NCBI GenBank assembly: GCA_934182615.1
Contig: CAKPRO010000016.1
Coordinates: 1 to 17,940, forward strand
DNA from: an uncultured Bacilli bacterium
Lineage (GTDB): Bacteria > Bacillota_I > Bacilli_A > RF39 > UBA660
DNA: 17,940 nt
Reading direction: 5' to 3'
The notes below the pieces were generated by a model. It was given only the letters and a program-made list of their open reading frames with translations. It ran no database searches and was not told the DNA's origin. How positions within the stretch are numbered: the first letter of the stretch is position 1; the number at the start of each line of letters is the position of its first letter. Below, one piece after another: positions 7,625 to 16,136 of the stretch. A program made the translations under genes and the position numbers.

Positions 7625-7658
7625 TGAAAGATTTTTCACTATTTAGTAAAATCTTTCA
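7625..7658. repeat. Long hairpin in the leader of the CapA-family gene
   Basis: An 11-bp perfect inverted repeat (7625-7635 with 7648-7658, TGAAAGATTTT/AAAATCTTTCA) encloses a second 4-bp stem (ACTA 7638-7641 with TAGT 7644-7647). On the minus strand it ends 10 bases before the GAGG ribosome binding site of the CapA-family gene. It is followed by no T-tract, so it is more likely a leader structure than a terminator. Confidence 0.55.
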
Positions 7659-7675
7659 CTACAACCATATTGTAT

Positions 7676-7703
7676 AAAAGGAAGACTGTCTAGGCTTCCT
7701 TTT
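7676..7703 (-). terminator. Terminator-like hairpin after the tandem RNase R genes
   Basis: A perfect 9-bp stem, AAAAGGAAG (7676-7684) with CTTCCTTTT (7695-7703), closes a 10-base loop. On the minus strand the A-run leads in and the T-run ends the stem (CTTCCTTTTAT), which is typical of an intrinsic terminator. The reverse orientation is similar, so it could also act on plus-strand transcripts. Confidence 0.55.
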
Positions 7704-7704
7704 A

Positions 7705-7731
7705 CCTTTGAAGACCAAAAGACTTCAAAGG
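7705..7731. repeat. Perfect inverted repeat just after the second RNase R gene
   Basis: CCTTTGAAG (7705-7713) pairs perfectly with CTTCAAAGG (7723-7731) around a 9-base loop. It begins 5 bases after the stop codon of the diverged RNase R gene and is directly followed by the 7676-7703 hairpin, making a tandem of structures. No T-tract follows it on either strand. Confidence 0.6.
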
Positions 7732-7736
7732 ATATA

Positions 7737-9788
7737 TTATCTCTTCTTAACTTTCTTCTTACCAGAAGTATACTCTATATTTCTAGTACTATCTCTATTA
7801 AAAATAATTTCTCCATTATAAGTATCAACTTTAACAACCCTAATCCTAATAGCATCTCCTACTAAAATTCTCTCATTAGAATTAATACCATATAAAGAAA
7901 ATCCATCATTACTAAGATTATATTCATACTTACTAATATATACCTTACCTTCTACCATATTAGGTAGTAATACCTTAATATATTCATTACTAACTTCTGA
8001 TACCAAACCATCAAAATCATAACCAATATACTTTTCCATATATTCAGCTTTTCTAATATCAGTAACCTTTCTCTCTACCTTATCAGCTCTTCTCTCACTA
8101 CTAGTAGCCATATCAGCAAGTTTAGGAAGTAATACTAACCATTTCTTTCTAGCATAATCATCCCCATAAGTAATAGAATCCATAAGTACTCTCTGATTAA
8201 TCAAATCACATCTTCTAATCGGAGAACTAAAAGTAGCATAAGCAGGTACTCCTATAGCAAAATGTCCAATATTATAAGCCCCATATTTAGCTTTAGCTTG
8301 CCCTTTAATAGCATAACTATCAAGAATAATTCTCTCTTTACTATCCTTATATAAATCTAATCTATCACTAATCTCTCTACTAGAAAAATCACTCATTCTA
8401 GAAGGATTATATCCCCTCTTCTTAAGTAAACTATTCCAAGAAGATAACTTATTCTTATTAGGTTCATCATGATTTCTAGCAATAAATGGAAGTTTATGTT
8501 TAATAAAATAATCCGTAAGAACTAAATTATGTAATATCATTAAAAACTCAATCAAATCTTCAGCTTTTCCCTGATATCTCTTCTTAATATTCTTAGTCTT
8601 ATTATTCTCTAATATAACCTTAACCTCACTACTAGAAAAATCTAAGAATCCACTCTTTAACATATTATCTTTAATAAGTTTAGCAACTTCATATAACCTA
8701 TCTAACATCTTAGTATAATCTTCATAACCCTCTACGACATTATTATTCTCTAAATAACTATTAACTTCGTCATAAGTCATACGTTTCCTACTATTAATAA
8801 CTGAAGGACTAACCCTATAAGAAATAACCTTACCCTGATCATCAATCTTAACAACCGAAGTAATAGTAAATCTATCTTCTCCCGGTATCAAAGAACATAT
8901 ACCATTAGAAATATAATGATGTAAATAAGGATTAACCATACCAGGAGGATATACCGATATACCCCTATTCATCGTCTCATCCCATATCTTAGTATTATCT
9001 TTAATATATTTGCAGACATTAGCAATACTAATATAAATATCATTATTATATACCCCAACAGCATCATCAAAGTCTTTTGTATCATCCCCATCAATCGTAG
9101 TCATAACAATATCCCTAAGATCAATAGTTCCTTCTCTTTTAGCAGTCTCTATCTCACTACTAGTAACTTTGTTAGGTATATCCTTAAGTTCTTCCATATA
9201 TCCATCACTAAAACTAATAGGAAAATCATTTTCTAATAATATCTCTTTCTCTCTAGTACCTAAGTCATCCTTATGACCAATAACTTCTTTAATTTCATTA
9301 GTCTTACCATCCACTAAAACCTTAGTACCAATAGGATATATATTATCTAAAACAATATCCTCTTTATCTTTACTTCTAACTAAATAGTATTTACCTTCCT
9401 TAATAACTTCTCCAATATAATTATGATATTCTCTCTTAAGTACCTTAACAACTTTAGCGGTAACTCCTGAAGTATCTACTAGTACAATATCATGATTAAC
9501 TAAAGACTTATGATCTTTATATACTACATCTAATTCAGTCTTATCGTCAAATACTACAATAGGACCCTTTCTCTTAGTAATCTTAATCTTACCCTTCTTC
9601 AAACTAGTATTAGAAGTAAGAGTGTATCTTCCCTTCTTATCACGAAAGATAATACCCTCTTCTTCTAAAACCTTAATCGCAGTCATAAATCTCTCACTAT
9701 CATTAATATCTAATTCTTTAGAGATATCTTCTAATCTCATAATTCTATTCTTCTTCATACTAAGTAATGTAACAATACTACTTTCCAT
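7737..9788 (-). CDS. Diverged RNase R/RNase II-family paralog
   Basis: This 683-residue protein has the full RNase R layout: a winged-helix-like N-terminus (about 1-60), cold-shock-type segments (about 64-175), the RNB domain, a C-terminal S1-like domain (about 590-665) and a basic tail. The catalytic Asp cluster is intact (TIDGDDTKDFDDA, with D233, D239, D241 and D242). Other family positions have changed. HIADVSYYV of the neighbour is SIANVCKYI here (about 254-262). The VLPMLPHKLSNGICSL region reads VNPYLHHYISNGICSL. The block SHFTSPIRRYPDLILHR reads ATFSSPIRRCDLINQR (518-533), losing the His, Tyr-Pro and final His. It may keep exonuclease chemistry but recognise RNA differently, or have a regulatory role. 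It starts 11 bases after the canonical rnr, with GGAGGG 6 bases before the ATG, so the two are cotranscribed. Its function is not established. Confidence 0.88.
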   Translation of the reverse strand: MESSIVTLLSMKKNRIMRLEDISKELDINDSERFMTAIKVLEEEGIIFRDKKGRYTLTSNTSLKKGKIKITKRKGPIVVFDDKTELDVVYKDHKSLVNHDIVLVDTSGVTAKVVKVLKREYHNYIGEVIKEGKYYLVRSKDKEDIVLDNIYPIGTKVLVDGKTNEIKEVIGHKDDLGTREKEILLENDFPISFSDGYMEELKDIPNKVTSSEIETAKREGTIDLRDIVMTTIDGDDTKDFDDAVGVYNNDIYISIANVCKYIKDNTKIWDETMNRGISVYPPGMVNPYLHHYISNGICSLIPGEDRFTITSVVKIDDQGKVISYRVSPSVINSRKRMTYDEVNSYLENNNVVEGYEDYTKMLDRLYEVAKLIKDNMLKSGFLDFSSSEVKVILENNKTKNIKKRYQGKAEDLIEFLMILHNLVLTDYFIKHKLPFIARNHDEPNKNKLSSWNSLLKKRGYNPSRMSDFSSREISDRLDLYKDSKERIILDSYAIKGQAKAKYGAYNIGHFAIGVPAYATFSSPIRRCDLINQRVLMDSITYGDDYARKKWLVLLPKLADMATSSERRADKVERKVTDIRKAEYMEKYIGYDFDGLVSEVSNEYIKVLLPNMVEGKVYISKYEYNLSNDGFSLYGINSNERILVGDAIRIRVVKVDTYNGEIIFNRDSTRNIEYTSGKKKVKKR

Positions 9789-9799
9789 TCAAAACCCTC

Positions 9800-11929
9800 C
9801 TACTTATTATTTTTCTTCTTAGTTTCCTCTTTCTCATCATATACTTCAAAATCAATTTCTGATTTATCCTTATCTGCTCTAACTACTCTAACAGTAATCT
9901 TATCACCAAAAGCATACTTCTTCTTACTCTTTTTACCAATTAAAGCCATCATATCACTATCATATACATAGTAGTCTCCCTTAATATTCTCGGCCTTAAT
10001 AAGTCCTTCAACTGTATTATCTAGTTCAACAAAGATACCAAATTCTTGTACTCCTGATATAATACCTTCATATATTTCTCCAATATGATCAGCCATATAC
10101 TCTGCTTTCTTCATTTTGTCAACATCTCTCTCACAGTTCTGTGCATCTTGTTCTCTAATAGAACAATGTTCACTCTCTATAGGTAACTCACTTCTTCTCT
10201 CATTAATTATCTTATCACTATAATTATAGTTATAATCTTTTAATAATCTATGTAATATCAAATCAGGATATCTTCTGATCGGAGAAGTAAAGTGACTATA
10301 ACACTTACTACCAAGACCAAAGTGTCCGATATTAACATCAGAGTATACAGCCTTAGCCTGACTACGAATAGCCATATCATGAAGCACCCTAACTTCTGGT
10401 ACTTCTTCTAATTGTTTTAAAATATGTTGTAAATCTTTCGGAGATTCAATCTTACTCTTACCATTTACGACATAACCATGAAGTGATAAGAACTTCATAA
10501 ATTCTCCTAATCTCTTCTCGTCAGGTTTATCATGTACTCTATATATACCAGGTAAATTCTTATAATAAATTGAACTAGCTACCGTTTCATTCGCCGCAAT
10601 CATAAAGTTCTCAATTAACTCTTCACCCGTTCTTTGTACTCTAGCTTCTATATCTATTGGGTGACAATTCTCATCTACCTTAATCTTAGCCTCAGTACTT
10701 TCAAACTCAATATATCCTCTAGCAATCATTTTCTTTCTAAGTATCTTAGATAACTCTTCCATTAATCTAAGTGTCTTCTCAAAAGGCTTATAATCTTCTC
10801 TTACCCAGTTTTCCTCTAATATCTTATTAACTTCTTCATAAGTCATTTTCTTTCTACTTCTAATAATAGATTTAAAGATATCATAATGAGTAACATTACC
10901 CTTATTATCAATAGTCATTTCACAACTAAAAGCAAATCTATCTTCATTCTCATTTAAAGAACATATACCATTAGATAACTTATGAGGAAGCATTGGAAGT
11001 ACTCTATCTACTAAATAAACACTAGTACCTCTAAAATAAGCCTCATCATCTAATTTAGTTCCTTCTTTAACATAATATGAAACATCCGCTATATGAACTC
11101 CTAATAAATATTTACCATCCTCAGTCATAGATAAAGATATAGCATCATCAATATCTTTAGTATCAGATCCATCTATTGTAAATATTTCTCTATCTCTAAT
11201 GTCTCTTCTACCACTAGCTAATTCTTTATCAATTTCTTCTTCAGTCAAATAAGAAGGAATACTATCTAACTCTTCTACTACTTCGTCAGGAAATGATGGA
11301 CTAAAATTATATTCATAGACAAAAGATAATATATCTACTCCAACATCATTCTTATGACCAATAATCTTAATAATCTTACCTACTCTTTTACCATCTTTTA
11401 ATGGTTCTACAACCACCTTATGTCCTTCTACTGCTCCATTTAAATTATCTCTAGCAATATAAATATTAGCTCCCTTTTTATCAGGCTTAACAAAGTAATC
11501 ATTATCTATTTTTATAACTTCTCCTACTAAAGGATCATAATTTCTTTTAATAATCTTAATAATCTTCCCTTCAGGTCTATTCATATCTTTATTTAAATAT
11601 TCAAATAATACTAAATCACCATCAATAGCCCCATTAATATTATCCTTATTTACATATACATCTTTACTATCTTTACCCATATCTATAAAACCAAAACCTT
11701 TATCATTAAGTATTAAATTACCCTTAACTAAATGACTATTCTCTAGTAATAGATATTTCTTTTTCTTCTCACTATAATATAGAATACCATCACTAACTAA
11801 ACTATCTAAAGCATTCTCTAAACTTTGATATTCTTCTATACTAGTAAGTCCTAATAAATCATTAATCTCCATAATAGTAAGTGATGTATTCTCTTTTAAT
11901 TTTTCAATAATTATATCTTTCATATTCAT
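9800..11929 (-). CDS. rnr: Ribonuclease R
   Basis: RNase R is a processive 3'-5' exoribonuclease that degrades structured RNA and, with SmpB and tmRNA, defective mRNAs. The 709 residues are in the usual range. Domains in order are an N-terminal winged-helix-like segment (about 1-65), two cold-shock domains (about 68-190), the RNB catalytic domain with TIDGSDTKDIDDA (D253, D259, D261, D262), LGVHIADVSYYV (276-287), VLPMLPHKLSNGICSL (310-325), YSHFTSPIRRYPDLILHR (544-561), an S1 domain (about 616-698) and a Lys-rich tail. All canonical motifs are present, unlike in the downstream paralog. AGGAGG lies 5 bases upstream of the ATG. It follows secG, a common Firmicute arrangement, with an attenuator-like hairpin in between. 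Confidence 0.96.
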   Translation of the reverse strand: MNMKDIIIEKLKENTSLTIMEINDLLGLTSIEEYQSLENALDSLVSDGILYYSEKKKKYLLLENSHLVKGNLILNDKGFGFIDMGKDSKDVYVNKDNINGAIDGDLVLFEYLNKDMNRPEGKIIKIIKRNYDPLVGEVIKIDNDYFVKPDKKGANIYIARDNLNGAVEGHKVVVEPLKDGKRVGKIIKIIGHKNDVGVDILSFVYEYNFSPSFPDEVVEELDSIPSYLTEEEIDKELASGRRDIRDREIFTIDGSDTKDIDDAISLSMTEDGKYLLGVHIADVSYYVKEGTKLDDEAYFRGTSVYLVDRVLPMLPHKLSNGICSLNENEDRFAFSCEMTIDNKGNVTHYDIFKSIIRSRKKMTYEEVNKILEENWVREDYKPFEKTLRLMEELSKILRKKMIARGYIEFESTEAKIKVDENCHPIDIEARVQRTGEELIENFMIAANETVASSIYYKNLPGIYRVHDKPDEKRLGEFMKFLSLHGYVVNGKSKIESPKDLQHILKQLEEVPEVRVLHDMAIRSQAKAVYSDVNIGHFGLGSKCYSHFTSPIRRYPDLILHRLLKDYNYNYSDKIINERRSELPIESEHCSIREQDAQNCERDVDKMKKAEYMADHIGEIYEGIISGVQEFGIFVELDNTVEGLIKAENIKGDYYVYDSDMMALIGKKSKKKYAFGDKITVRVVRADKDKSEIDFEVYDEKEETKKKNNK

Positions 11930-11953
11930 ATTAACCTCCTTTTTATACTCAAA

Positions 11954-11980
11954 AAGACTTAAAAATATATTTTAAGTCTT
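11954..11980 (-). terminator. Terminator or attenuator between secG and rnr
   Basis: On the minus strand an 11-bp perfect stem (AAGACTTAAAA, 11970-11980, with TTTTAAGTCTT, 11954-11964) closes a 5-base loop and is followed by TTT (five T in a row in all). The first arm starts inside the secG stop codon. As rnr follows within 50 bases with no clear promoter of its own, this probably acts as a partial terminator that lowers rnr relative to secG. Confidence 0.65.
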
Positions 11981-12191
11981 ATAACGATATTATTAAACAT
12001 AATATAAAGAAAGCAAAACCTAAAACATATGTTAATCTTGTAACAAATAGTTCAAATCCTCTCTCTTTCCTATTTGCAAACAAATCAGATGTACCACCCT
12101 GAATTATTTGTGATGCAGACTCAGCCTTACCACTTTGAAGTAAAACTACTGCAATTAATAATATTGATACAATAAGTAATGCTATTTCCAT
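11979..12191 (-). CDS. secG: Preprotein translocase subunit SecG
   Basis: SecG is the small accessory membrane subunit of the SecYEG channel. From the preferred start it has 70 residues and two membrane helices (about 2-19 and 51-69), joined by the typical cytoplasmic loop VLLQSGKAESASQIIQGG. The frame opens at a GTG (12207-12209), but the ATG at 12189-12191 is preferred because AAAGGA lies 9 bases upstream of it and the protein then begins directly with the first helix. The secG-rnr order is common in Firmicutes. The gene has its own strong promoter and a hairpin overlapping its stop codon. Confidence 0.93.
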   Translation of the reverse strand: MEIALLIVSILLIAVVLLQSGKAESASQIIQGGTSDLFANRKERGFELFVTRLTYVLGFAFFILCLIISL

Positions 12192-12218
12192 AGTAATCAA
12201 TCCTTTCACACACTATAT

Positions 12219-12247
12219 ATTATAACAAATAACTTATTTTTTGTAAA
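12219..12247 (-). promoter_or_regulatory. Promoter of the secG - rnr - rnr-like operon
   Basis: On the minus strand there is TTTACA (12242-12247), a 17-base spacer, and a perfect TATAAT (12219-12224). The -35 is embedded in the last codons of the YfhO-family gene (ATT TAC AAA). Transcription would start near 12212, about 20 bases before the secG ATG. Confidence 0.75.
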
Positions 12248-14732
12248 TAAATTTCTTTCTATATTCAATAATAATAACTATTCCAAATAACATAAAACCT
12301 AATCCACTAACAATAATACCCTCTTTTAACCAAGGTGCCCTATAAACTATTGATATTTCATGTTTGCCTTTATCAATAGGAAAACCAACAAACCCTTTAT
12401 TAACCTCTTCACAATCAATAACTTTACCATCCATCTTAATAGTAAATCCATTATCATAAGGAATAGAAGTAACAAAATAAGCATCTTCCTTTGTAACATC
12501 AATATTTCCTTCAATTACATTATCTTTAAAAGTAGTAATATTAAATATATCAAAACTATCTTTAATATTATCAACCCAATCATAATCTAACACATAACTA
12601 TCTATATCTGTAATATAATAAGTACCTTCAATTAGCTCTATATTAAGTTCCTCAATAACTTTATCATTAATAGTAAATCTAAAAGTATTATTCTTGTTAC
12701 TATAAGGCCATCCCTTACAAGTAAGTAAATTCTTATTATTATTAATTTTAACAGTAATATTATCATACTTACAACTATTTTCTTTAAGACCATATAAATT
12801 AATAAATAAAATCTTATTTTCCAACTTCTCTTTAAGTTTTACTTTAATATTACCCTTATCCTTAACTTTAAGAACATAACCATTATCACCCACTTCGTAG
12901 GAGATACCATCACTACTTATAATATCATAATCCAAATCAATTTTTTTAGTTAAAGTATTTATATTACTATTATTACTCTTACCTTTAACAAGAACATTAT
13001 TCATAAGTAATTCTAAAGTATAAGGATAATCATAATTATTAAATTCATCATAACTAAGAACGTTATTTCTTGCATAAAGTATTGGAAAAACACTTTTATT
13101 AACATACATATTATTGCCAATACTCTCATACCCAAGCCCTGGTTCATAATCAGAATATAAATATTTTACTCCAGTATAAGTATTAAATAAAATATTATTT
13201 GAACTAGGTATCATAAAATAATTATATTCAAGCCTATTATTCTTAAAAGTATTTCTAACAAATTCTAAAAACTCATAATTATAAGTAGAAGAATACATAT
13301 TAGTAGTATAATATCTATCACCATATATCATATTAATATTTTTAGTAGGAGTACTTAAATTATTACTACGATAATATTCCTTATCATTATCTAAAATATT
13401 ATTAATACTCTTACTAATATCATTATCAAATATTTCATTATACATATCTTTACTTACATATTCTTCATCCATATTAGTAGCAATACAAATACCTAAAGAA
13501 CATAATACCATTGGTATATAAATAATTTCTTTCTTTTTATATTTATTATATAAAAGAAGTACTCCTATTATCCCAATTAAATATAAGTAACAAGATTGTT
13601 TCTGATTAAAATAATAAAGAATAACACATACAATACTAATATATATACAAAATTTCTTAATATCAACTTTATTTTTAGTAACATCATTAATAAAATAAGC
13701 AATAAGCATACCAAATAAAGGAGCAAAAGGAATAAAGCACTTCTCTCTTAAATATAATCCTCCATTTAAAATAAACATAAACAAAGGAATAAATAAAATA
13801 ATACTAAGAATACTACCAAGTATAATATTATTCTTTTTCTTAGTATAAAATAAATATAATAAAGAAATAAATCCTAACATTGATAATCCAATTGTATAAG
13901 TACCACAAAAGATTTTATGAAATTTAAGTCTTGGAATAAATAAAGTAATAAGCTTAATTGAAGATTCACTACTACCTCTACCGCTAAGTAACGTATACGC
14001 AGTAGGAAGAAGCAATATTCCTGCCATTAAAATAGGAATAATAATGTATAAAATAAATTTAACTAAATCTTTAGAAAATAACTTAATATTCTTTTCTTTA
14101 TTGTTACTAAAATATTTATACAAATAATATACGCCAATAACCAATATACCACAAACACTATAGTAGTAGCTGGTCATTATCATAAGAAATATTCCAATAA
14201 TTAATAATCCCTTTTTATTATCATTAAATAACCTGTCTACTCCCATTAATCCCATTATCAAAAAAGGCATATAATTAACAAACATAATATGTCTATGCAT
14301 TTGAAATATCAAAGTTTCAGAAAGAACAAATACAAGTGAAGTAACTAGTGACAAAGTATCATTATACTTATTATTCAAAAGCCATCTATAAAATAATATA
14401 CCAGATATTACTACTACAATAAAATCCACTATTGTCATATAAGTCTTCATACTAACAAATGGTAATAAATAAGAAGGCAATATTAAGGGACTAAACAAAC
14501 CATAATAAGATAAATTAAATATATTCTGGCCACCACCATAATTAAGAGCAAAATTAGGAATTAAATTACCGGTACTATAAAATAATTGTCTAAAATATTC
14601 TGGAATAACAGTATGCTGATTAATCCAATCAGTATCCGAACCAAATTCAAATACCCCATGTGTAACTACTATGTAAACAAGTAAAACACTACAAGTAATT
14701 ATAAAATAATTTAAATAATTCTTTTTCTTCAT
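12234..14732 (-). CDS. YfhO-family GT-C membrane glycosyltransferase
   Basis: This 832-residue polytopic membrane protein (from the preferred start) has about a dozen hydrophobic segments in the first 420 residues, a large extracytoplasmic region (about 430-800) and a final membrane helix (about 803-825) before a basic end. The first outside loop contains FEFGSDTDWINQH (about 28-40), with Asp and Gln positions typical of the YfhO family (PF09586), followed by an NYGGGQNIFNLSYYGLFSP block. YfhO proteins, such as those paired with CsbB in Bacillus, Listeria and Staphylococcus, transfer a sugar from C55-P to lipoteichoic or other surface polymers. The frame opens at a TTG inside the gtrA-like gene; the ATG at 14730-14732, 7 bases after AGGAG, is preferred. 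It is the last gene of a three-gene operon. The acceptor polymer is not known here. Confidence 0.85.
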   Translation of the reverse strand: MKKKNYLNYFIITCSVLLVYIVVTHGVFEFGSDTDWINQHTVIPEYFRQLFYSTGNLIPNFALNYGGGQNIFNLSYYGLFSPLILPSYLLPFVSMKTYMTIVDFIVVVISGILFYRWLLNNKYNDTLSLVTSLVFVLSETLIFQMHRHIMFVNYMPFLIMGLMGVDRLFNDNKKGLLIIGIFLMIMTSYYYSVCGILVIGVYYLYKYFSNNKEKNIKLFSKDLVKFILYIIIPILMAGILLLPTAYTLLSGRGSSESSIKLITLFIPRLKFHKIFCGTYTIGLSMLGFISLLYLFYTKKKNNIILGSILSIILFIPLFMFILNGGLYLREKCFIPFAPLFGMLIAYFINDVTKNKVDIKKFCIYISIVCVILYYFNQKQSCYLYLIGIIGVLLLYNKYKKKEIIYIPMVLCSLGICIATNMDEEYVSKDMYNEIFDNDISKSINNILDNDKEYYRSNNLSTPTKNINMIYGDRYYTTNMYSSTYNYEFLEFVRNTFKNNRLEYNYFMIPSSNNILFNTYTGVKYLYSDYEPGLGYESIGNNMYVNKSVFPILYARNNVLSYDEFNNYDYPYTLELLMNNVLVKGKSNNSNINTLTKKIDLDYDIISSDGISYEVGDNGYVLKVKDKGNIKVKLKEKLENKILFINLYGLKENSCKYDNITVKINNNKNLLTCKGWPYSNKNNTFRFTINDKVIEELNIELIEGTYYITDIDSYVLDYDWVDNIKDSFDIFNITTFKDNVIEGNIDVTKEDAYFVTSIPYDNGFTIKMDGKVIDCEEVNKGFVGFPIDKGKHEISIVYRAPWLKEGIIVSGLGFMLFGIVIIIEYRKKFIYKK

Positions 14733-14742
14733 ATCATAACTC

Positions 14743-15162
14743 CTATTTCTTTTTAAAAACAATAAACTTACTAAGTATATAATTAAGAATAATTACTATA
14801 ATCTGTACTACAAATTTAATAATCTTATCATTAAACCCTAATACTGTAACAAAAACATACATCATTAACATATCCAAAAATAATGTACCTATTCTAGATA
14901 TATAAAAACTAATACCCTCTTTAAAAGATATTTTATTCTTTGACTTAAATACATACTTTCTATTAGTAAAATAAGCAAAAGTAACAGAAAATATCCATGA
15001 TACAATATTAGCAATTTGAAGTTCTATACCTATATTAGGATCAAGAATAGTATAAACAAGCAAATAATAAGTAATTAAACTAACCATTGTAGTAAGTCCT
15101 CCTACTATTAAGTAGGAGATAATCTCTTCATATTTATAAAACAATTCTTTTATACTTTTCAT
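14743..15162 (-). CDS. GtrA-family membrane protein (probable C55-P-sugar flippase)
   Basis: This 139-residue protein has four predicted membrane helices (about 13-36, 46-66, 82-108 and 112-136). The GtrA/DPMS_TMD signature is visible: YLIVGGLTTMVSLITYYLL at the first helix, NIVSWIFSVTFAYFTNRKYVFKSK (53-76) and LSKFIVFKKK at the end. GtrA-family proteins such as GtcA are thought to flip polyprenyl-phosphate-linked sugars across the membrane. The start codon overlaps the stop of the upstream glycosyltransferase (ATGA), and the YfhO-family gene follows 10 bases after the stop. Together the three form a complete make-flip-transfer set. Confidence 0.92.
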   Translation of the reverse strand: MKSIKELFYKYEEIISYLIVGGLTTMVSLITYYLLVYTILDPNIGIELQIANIVSWIFSVTFAYFTNRKYVFKSKNKISFKEGISFYISRIGTLFLDMLMMYVFVTVLGFNDKIIKFVVQIIVIILNYILSKFIVFKKK

Positions 15163-16094
15163 TTCTTATTCACATTACTTTCTCTAACTATATATATAGG
15201 TCTATTTTTAACCTCCAAATATACCTTAGCTAAATATTGTCCAATCACTCCAAGGCATAATAACTGAATACCACTTACCATAAAAATTATACAAGCAAGA
15301 CTAGGCCATCCGCTGGTAGGATCACCAAAAATTAACGTCTTAACAATAATAACAATAATTATAATAAAAGCAATCAAACAAAACAACACTCCCATAATAG
15401 CGGCCATTGTAAGAGGAGCAGTACTAAAGCCAACTATTCCATCTAAAGCATAAGAAAATAATTTCCAAAAATTCCATTTAGTAGTACCCGCTACTCGTTC
15501 TTGATTTTCAAATTCGATCCATTTAGTTTTAAATCCAACAAAACTAAATAAGCCTTTAGAATAACGATTATATTCTTTCATTTCAACAATTGCATTAACC
15601 ATTTTTCTAGTCATCAATCTATAATCTCTAGCCCCTGGTACCATTTCTGTCTTAGATAATTTACCAATAATATCATAAAACCATTTCGTAAATGTTTTTC
15701 TAAGAAAAGAATAGCCATTTCTACTAGTACTTTTCGTAGCTACGCAATCATATCCTTCTTTCTCAATTAATCTAATCATTTCTGGCAATAAACTAGGTGG
15801 ATCTTGTAAATCAACATCCATAGCTGTTGTATAATCACCAGTAGAAGCCTCTAATCCAGCGTACATTGCAGCTTCTTTACCAAAATTTCTAGAAAATGAT
15901 ATATATTTAACATCTTTATCATTAGCCTTATCCTTAATAACTTCTAATGTCTTATCTTTACTGCCGTCATCTACAAAGATAAGTTCTAAATCAACATTCA
16001 TATCCTTAGTAACTTTTTTAATTTCTTCATAAAAGTAAGGTATACTATCTTCCTCATTAAAACAAGGAACAACAATACTTAATTTTTTCATCAT
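15159..16094 (-). CDS. GT2 polyprenyl-phosphate glycosyltransferase (CsbB/GtrB-like)
   Basis: This 311-residue membrane glycosyltransferase is expected to load a sugar onto undecaprenyl phosphate on the cytoplasmic face. It has a GT-A catalytic domain with LSIVVPCFNEE (5-15), FVDDGSKDKT (40-49), the DxD region AMDVDLQDPP (91-100), ARDYRLM (155-161) and RVAGTTKW (200-207, the conserved R-x-A-G-x-(S/T)-K-W). Two C-terminal membrane helices follow (about 224-252 and 264-290). This is the CsbB/GtrB/DPM1-like architecture. Two ATGs are adjacent: AAGGAG lies 3 bases before the first and 6 bases before the second (16091), so the second may be used. A strong promoter lies upstream. The sugar (GlcNAc in Bacillus CsbB) cannot be read from the sequence. 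Confidence 0.93.
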   Translation of the reverse strand: MMKKLSIVVPCFNEEDSIPYFYEEIKKVTKDMNVDLELIFVDDGSKDKTLEVIKDKANDKDVKYISFSRNFGKEAAMYAGLEASTGDYTTAMDVDLQDPPSLLPEMIRLIEKEGYDCVATKSTSRNGYSFLRKTFTKWFYDIIGKLSKTEMVPGARDYRLMTRKMVNAIVEMKEYNRYSKGLFSFVGFKTKWIEFENQERVAGTTKWNFWKLFSYALDGIVGFSTAPLTMAAIMGVLFCLIAFIIIIVIIVKTLIFGDPTSGWPSLACIIFMVSGIQLLCLGVIGQYLAKVYLEVKNRPIYIVRESNVNKK

Positions 16095-16104
16095 AAACTC
16101 CTTC

Positions 16105-16128
16105 TTATTTAGAATAAAATCTAAATAA
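16105..16128 (-). promoter_or_regulatory. Hairpin at the very 5' end of the glycosylation operon mRNA
   Basis: TTATTTAGA (16105-16113) pairs perfectly with TCTAAATAA (16120-16128) around a 6-base loop. The predicted transcription start is near 16130, so the mRNA would begin with this stem, directly followed by the ribosome binding site AAGAAGGAG. It could stabilise the 5' end or influence ribosome access. Confidence 0.5.
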
Positions 16129-16136
16129 CTACAATA

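Noticed and set aside
7606..7736. tmRNA (ssrA) gene near smpB
   Set aside because: The gap is much too short for a tmRNA, has no tRNA-like ends and no tag-encoding frame.
9622..9822. 66-residue plus-strand open frame opposite the second RNase R gene
   Set aside because: It is antisense to a well-supported RNB-family gene, has low-complexity Ser/Leu/Ile content, and has no ribosome binding site or family resemblance.
12360..12590. 76-residue plus-strand open frame within the YfhO-family gene
   Set aside because: Asn/Ile-rich composition is what reverse translation of an AT-rich gene gives; it has no ribosome binding site and lies within a clear minus-strand gene.
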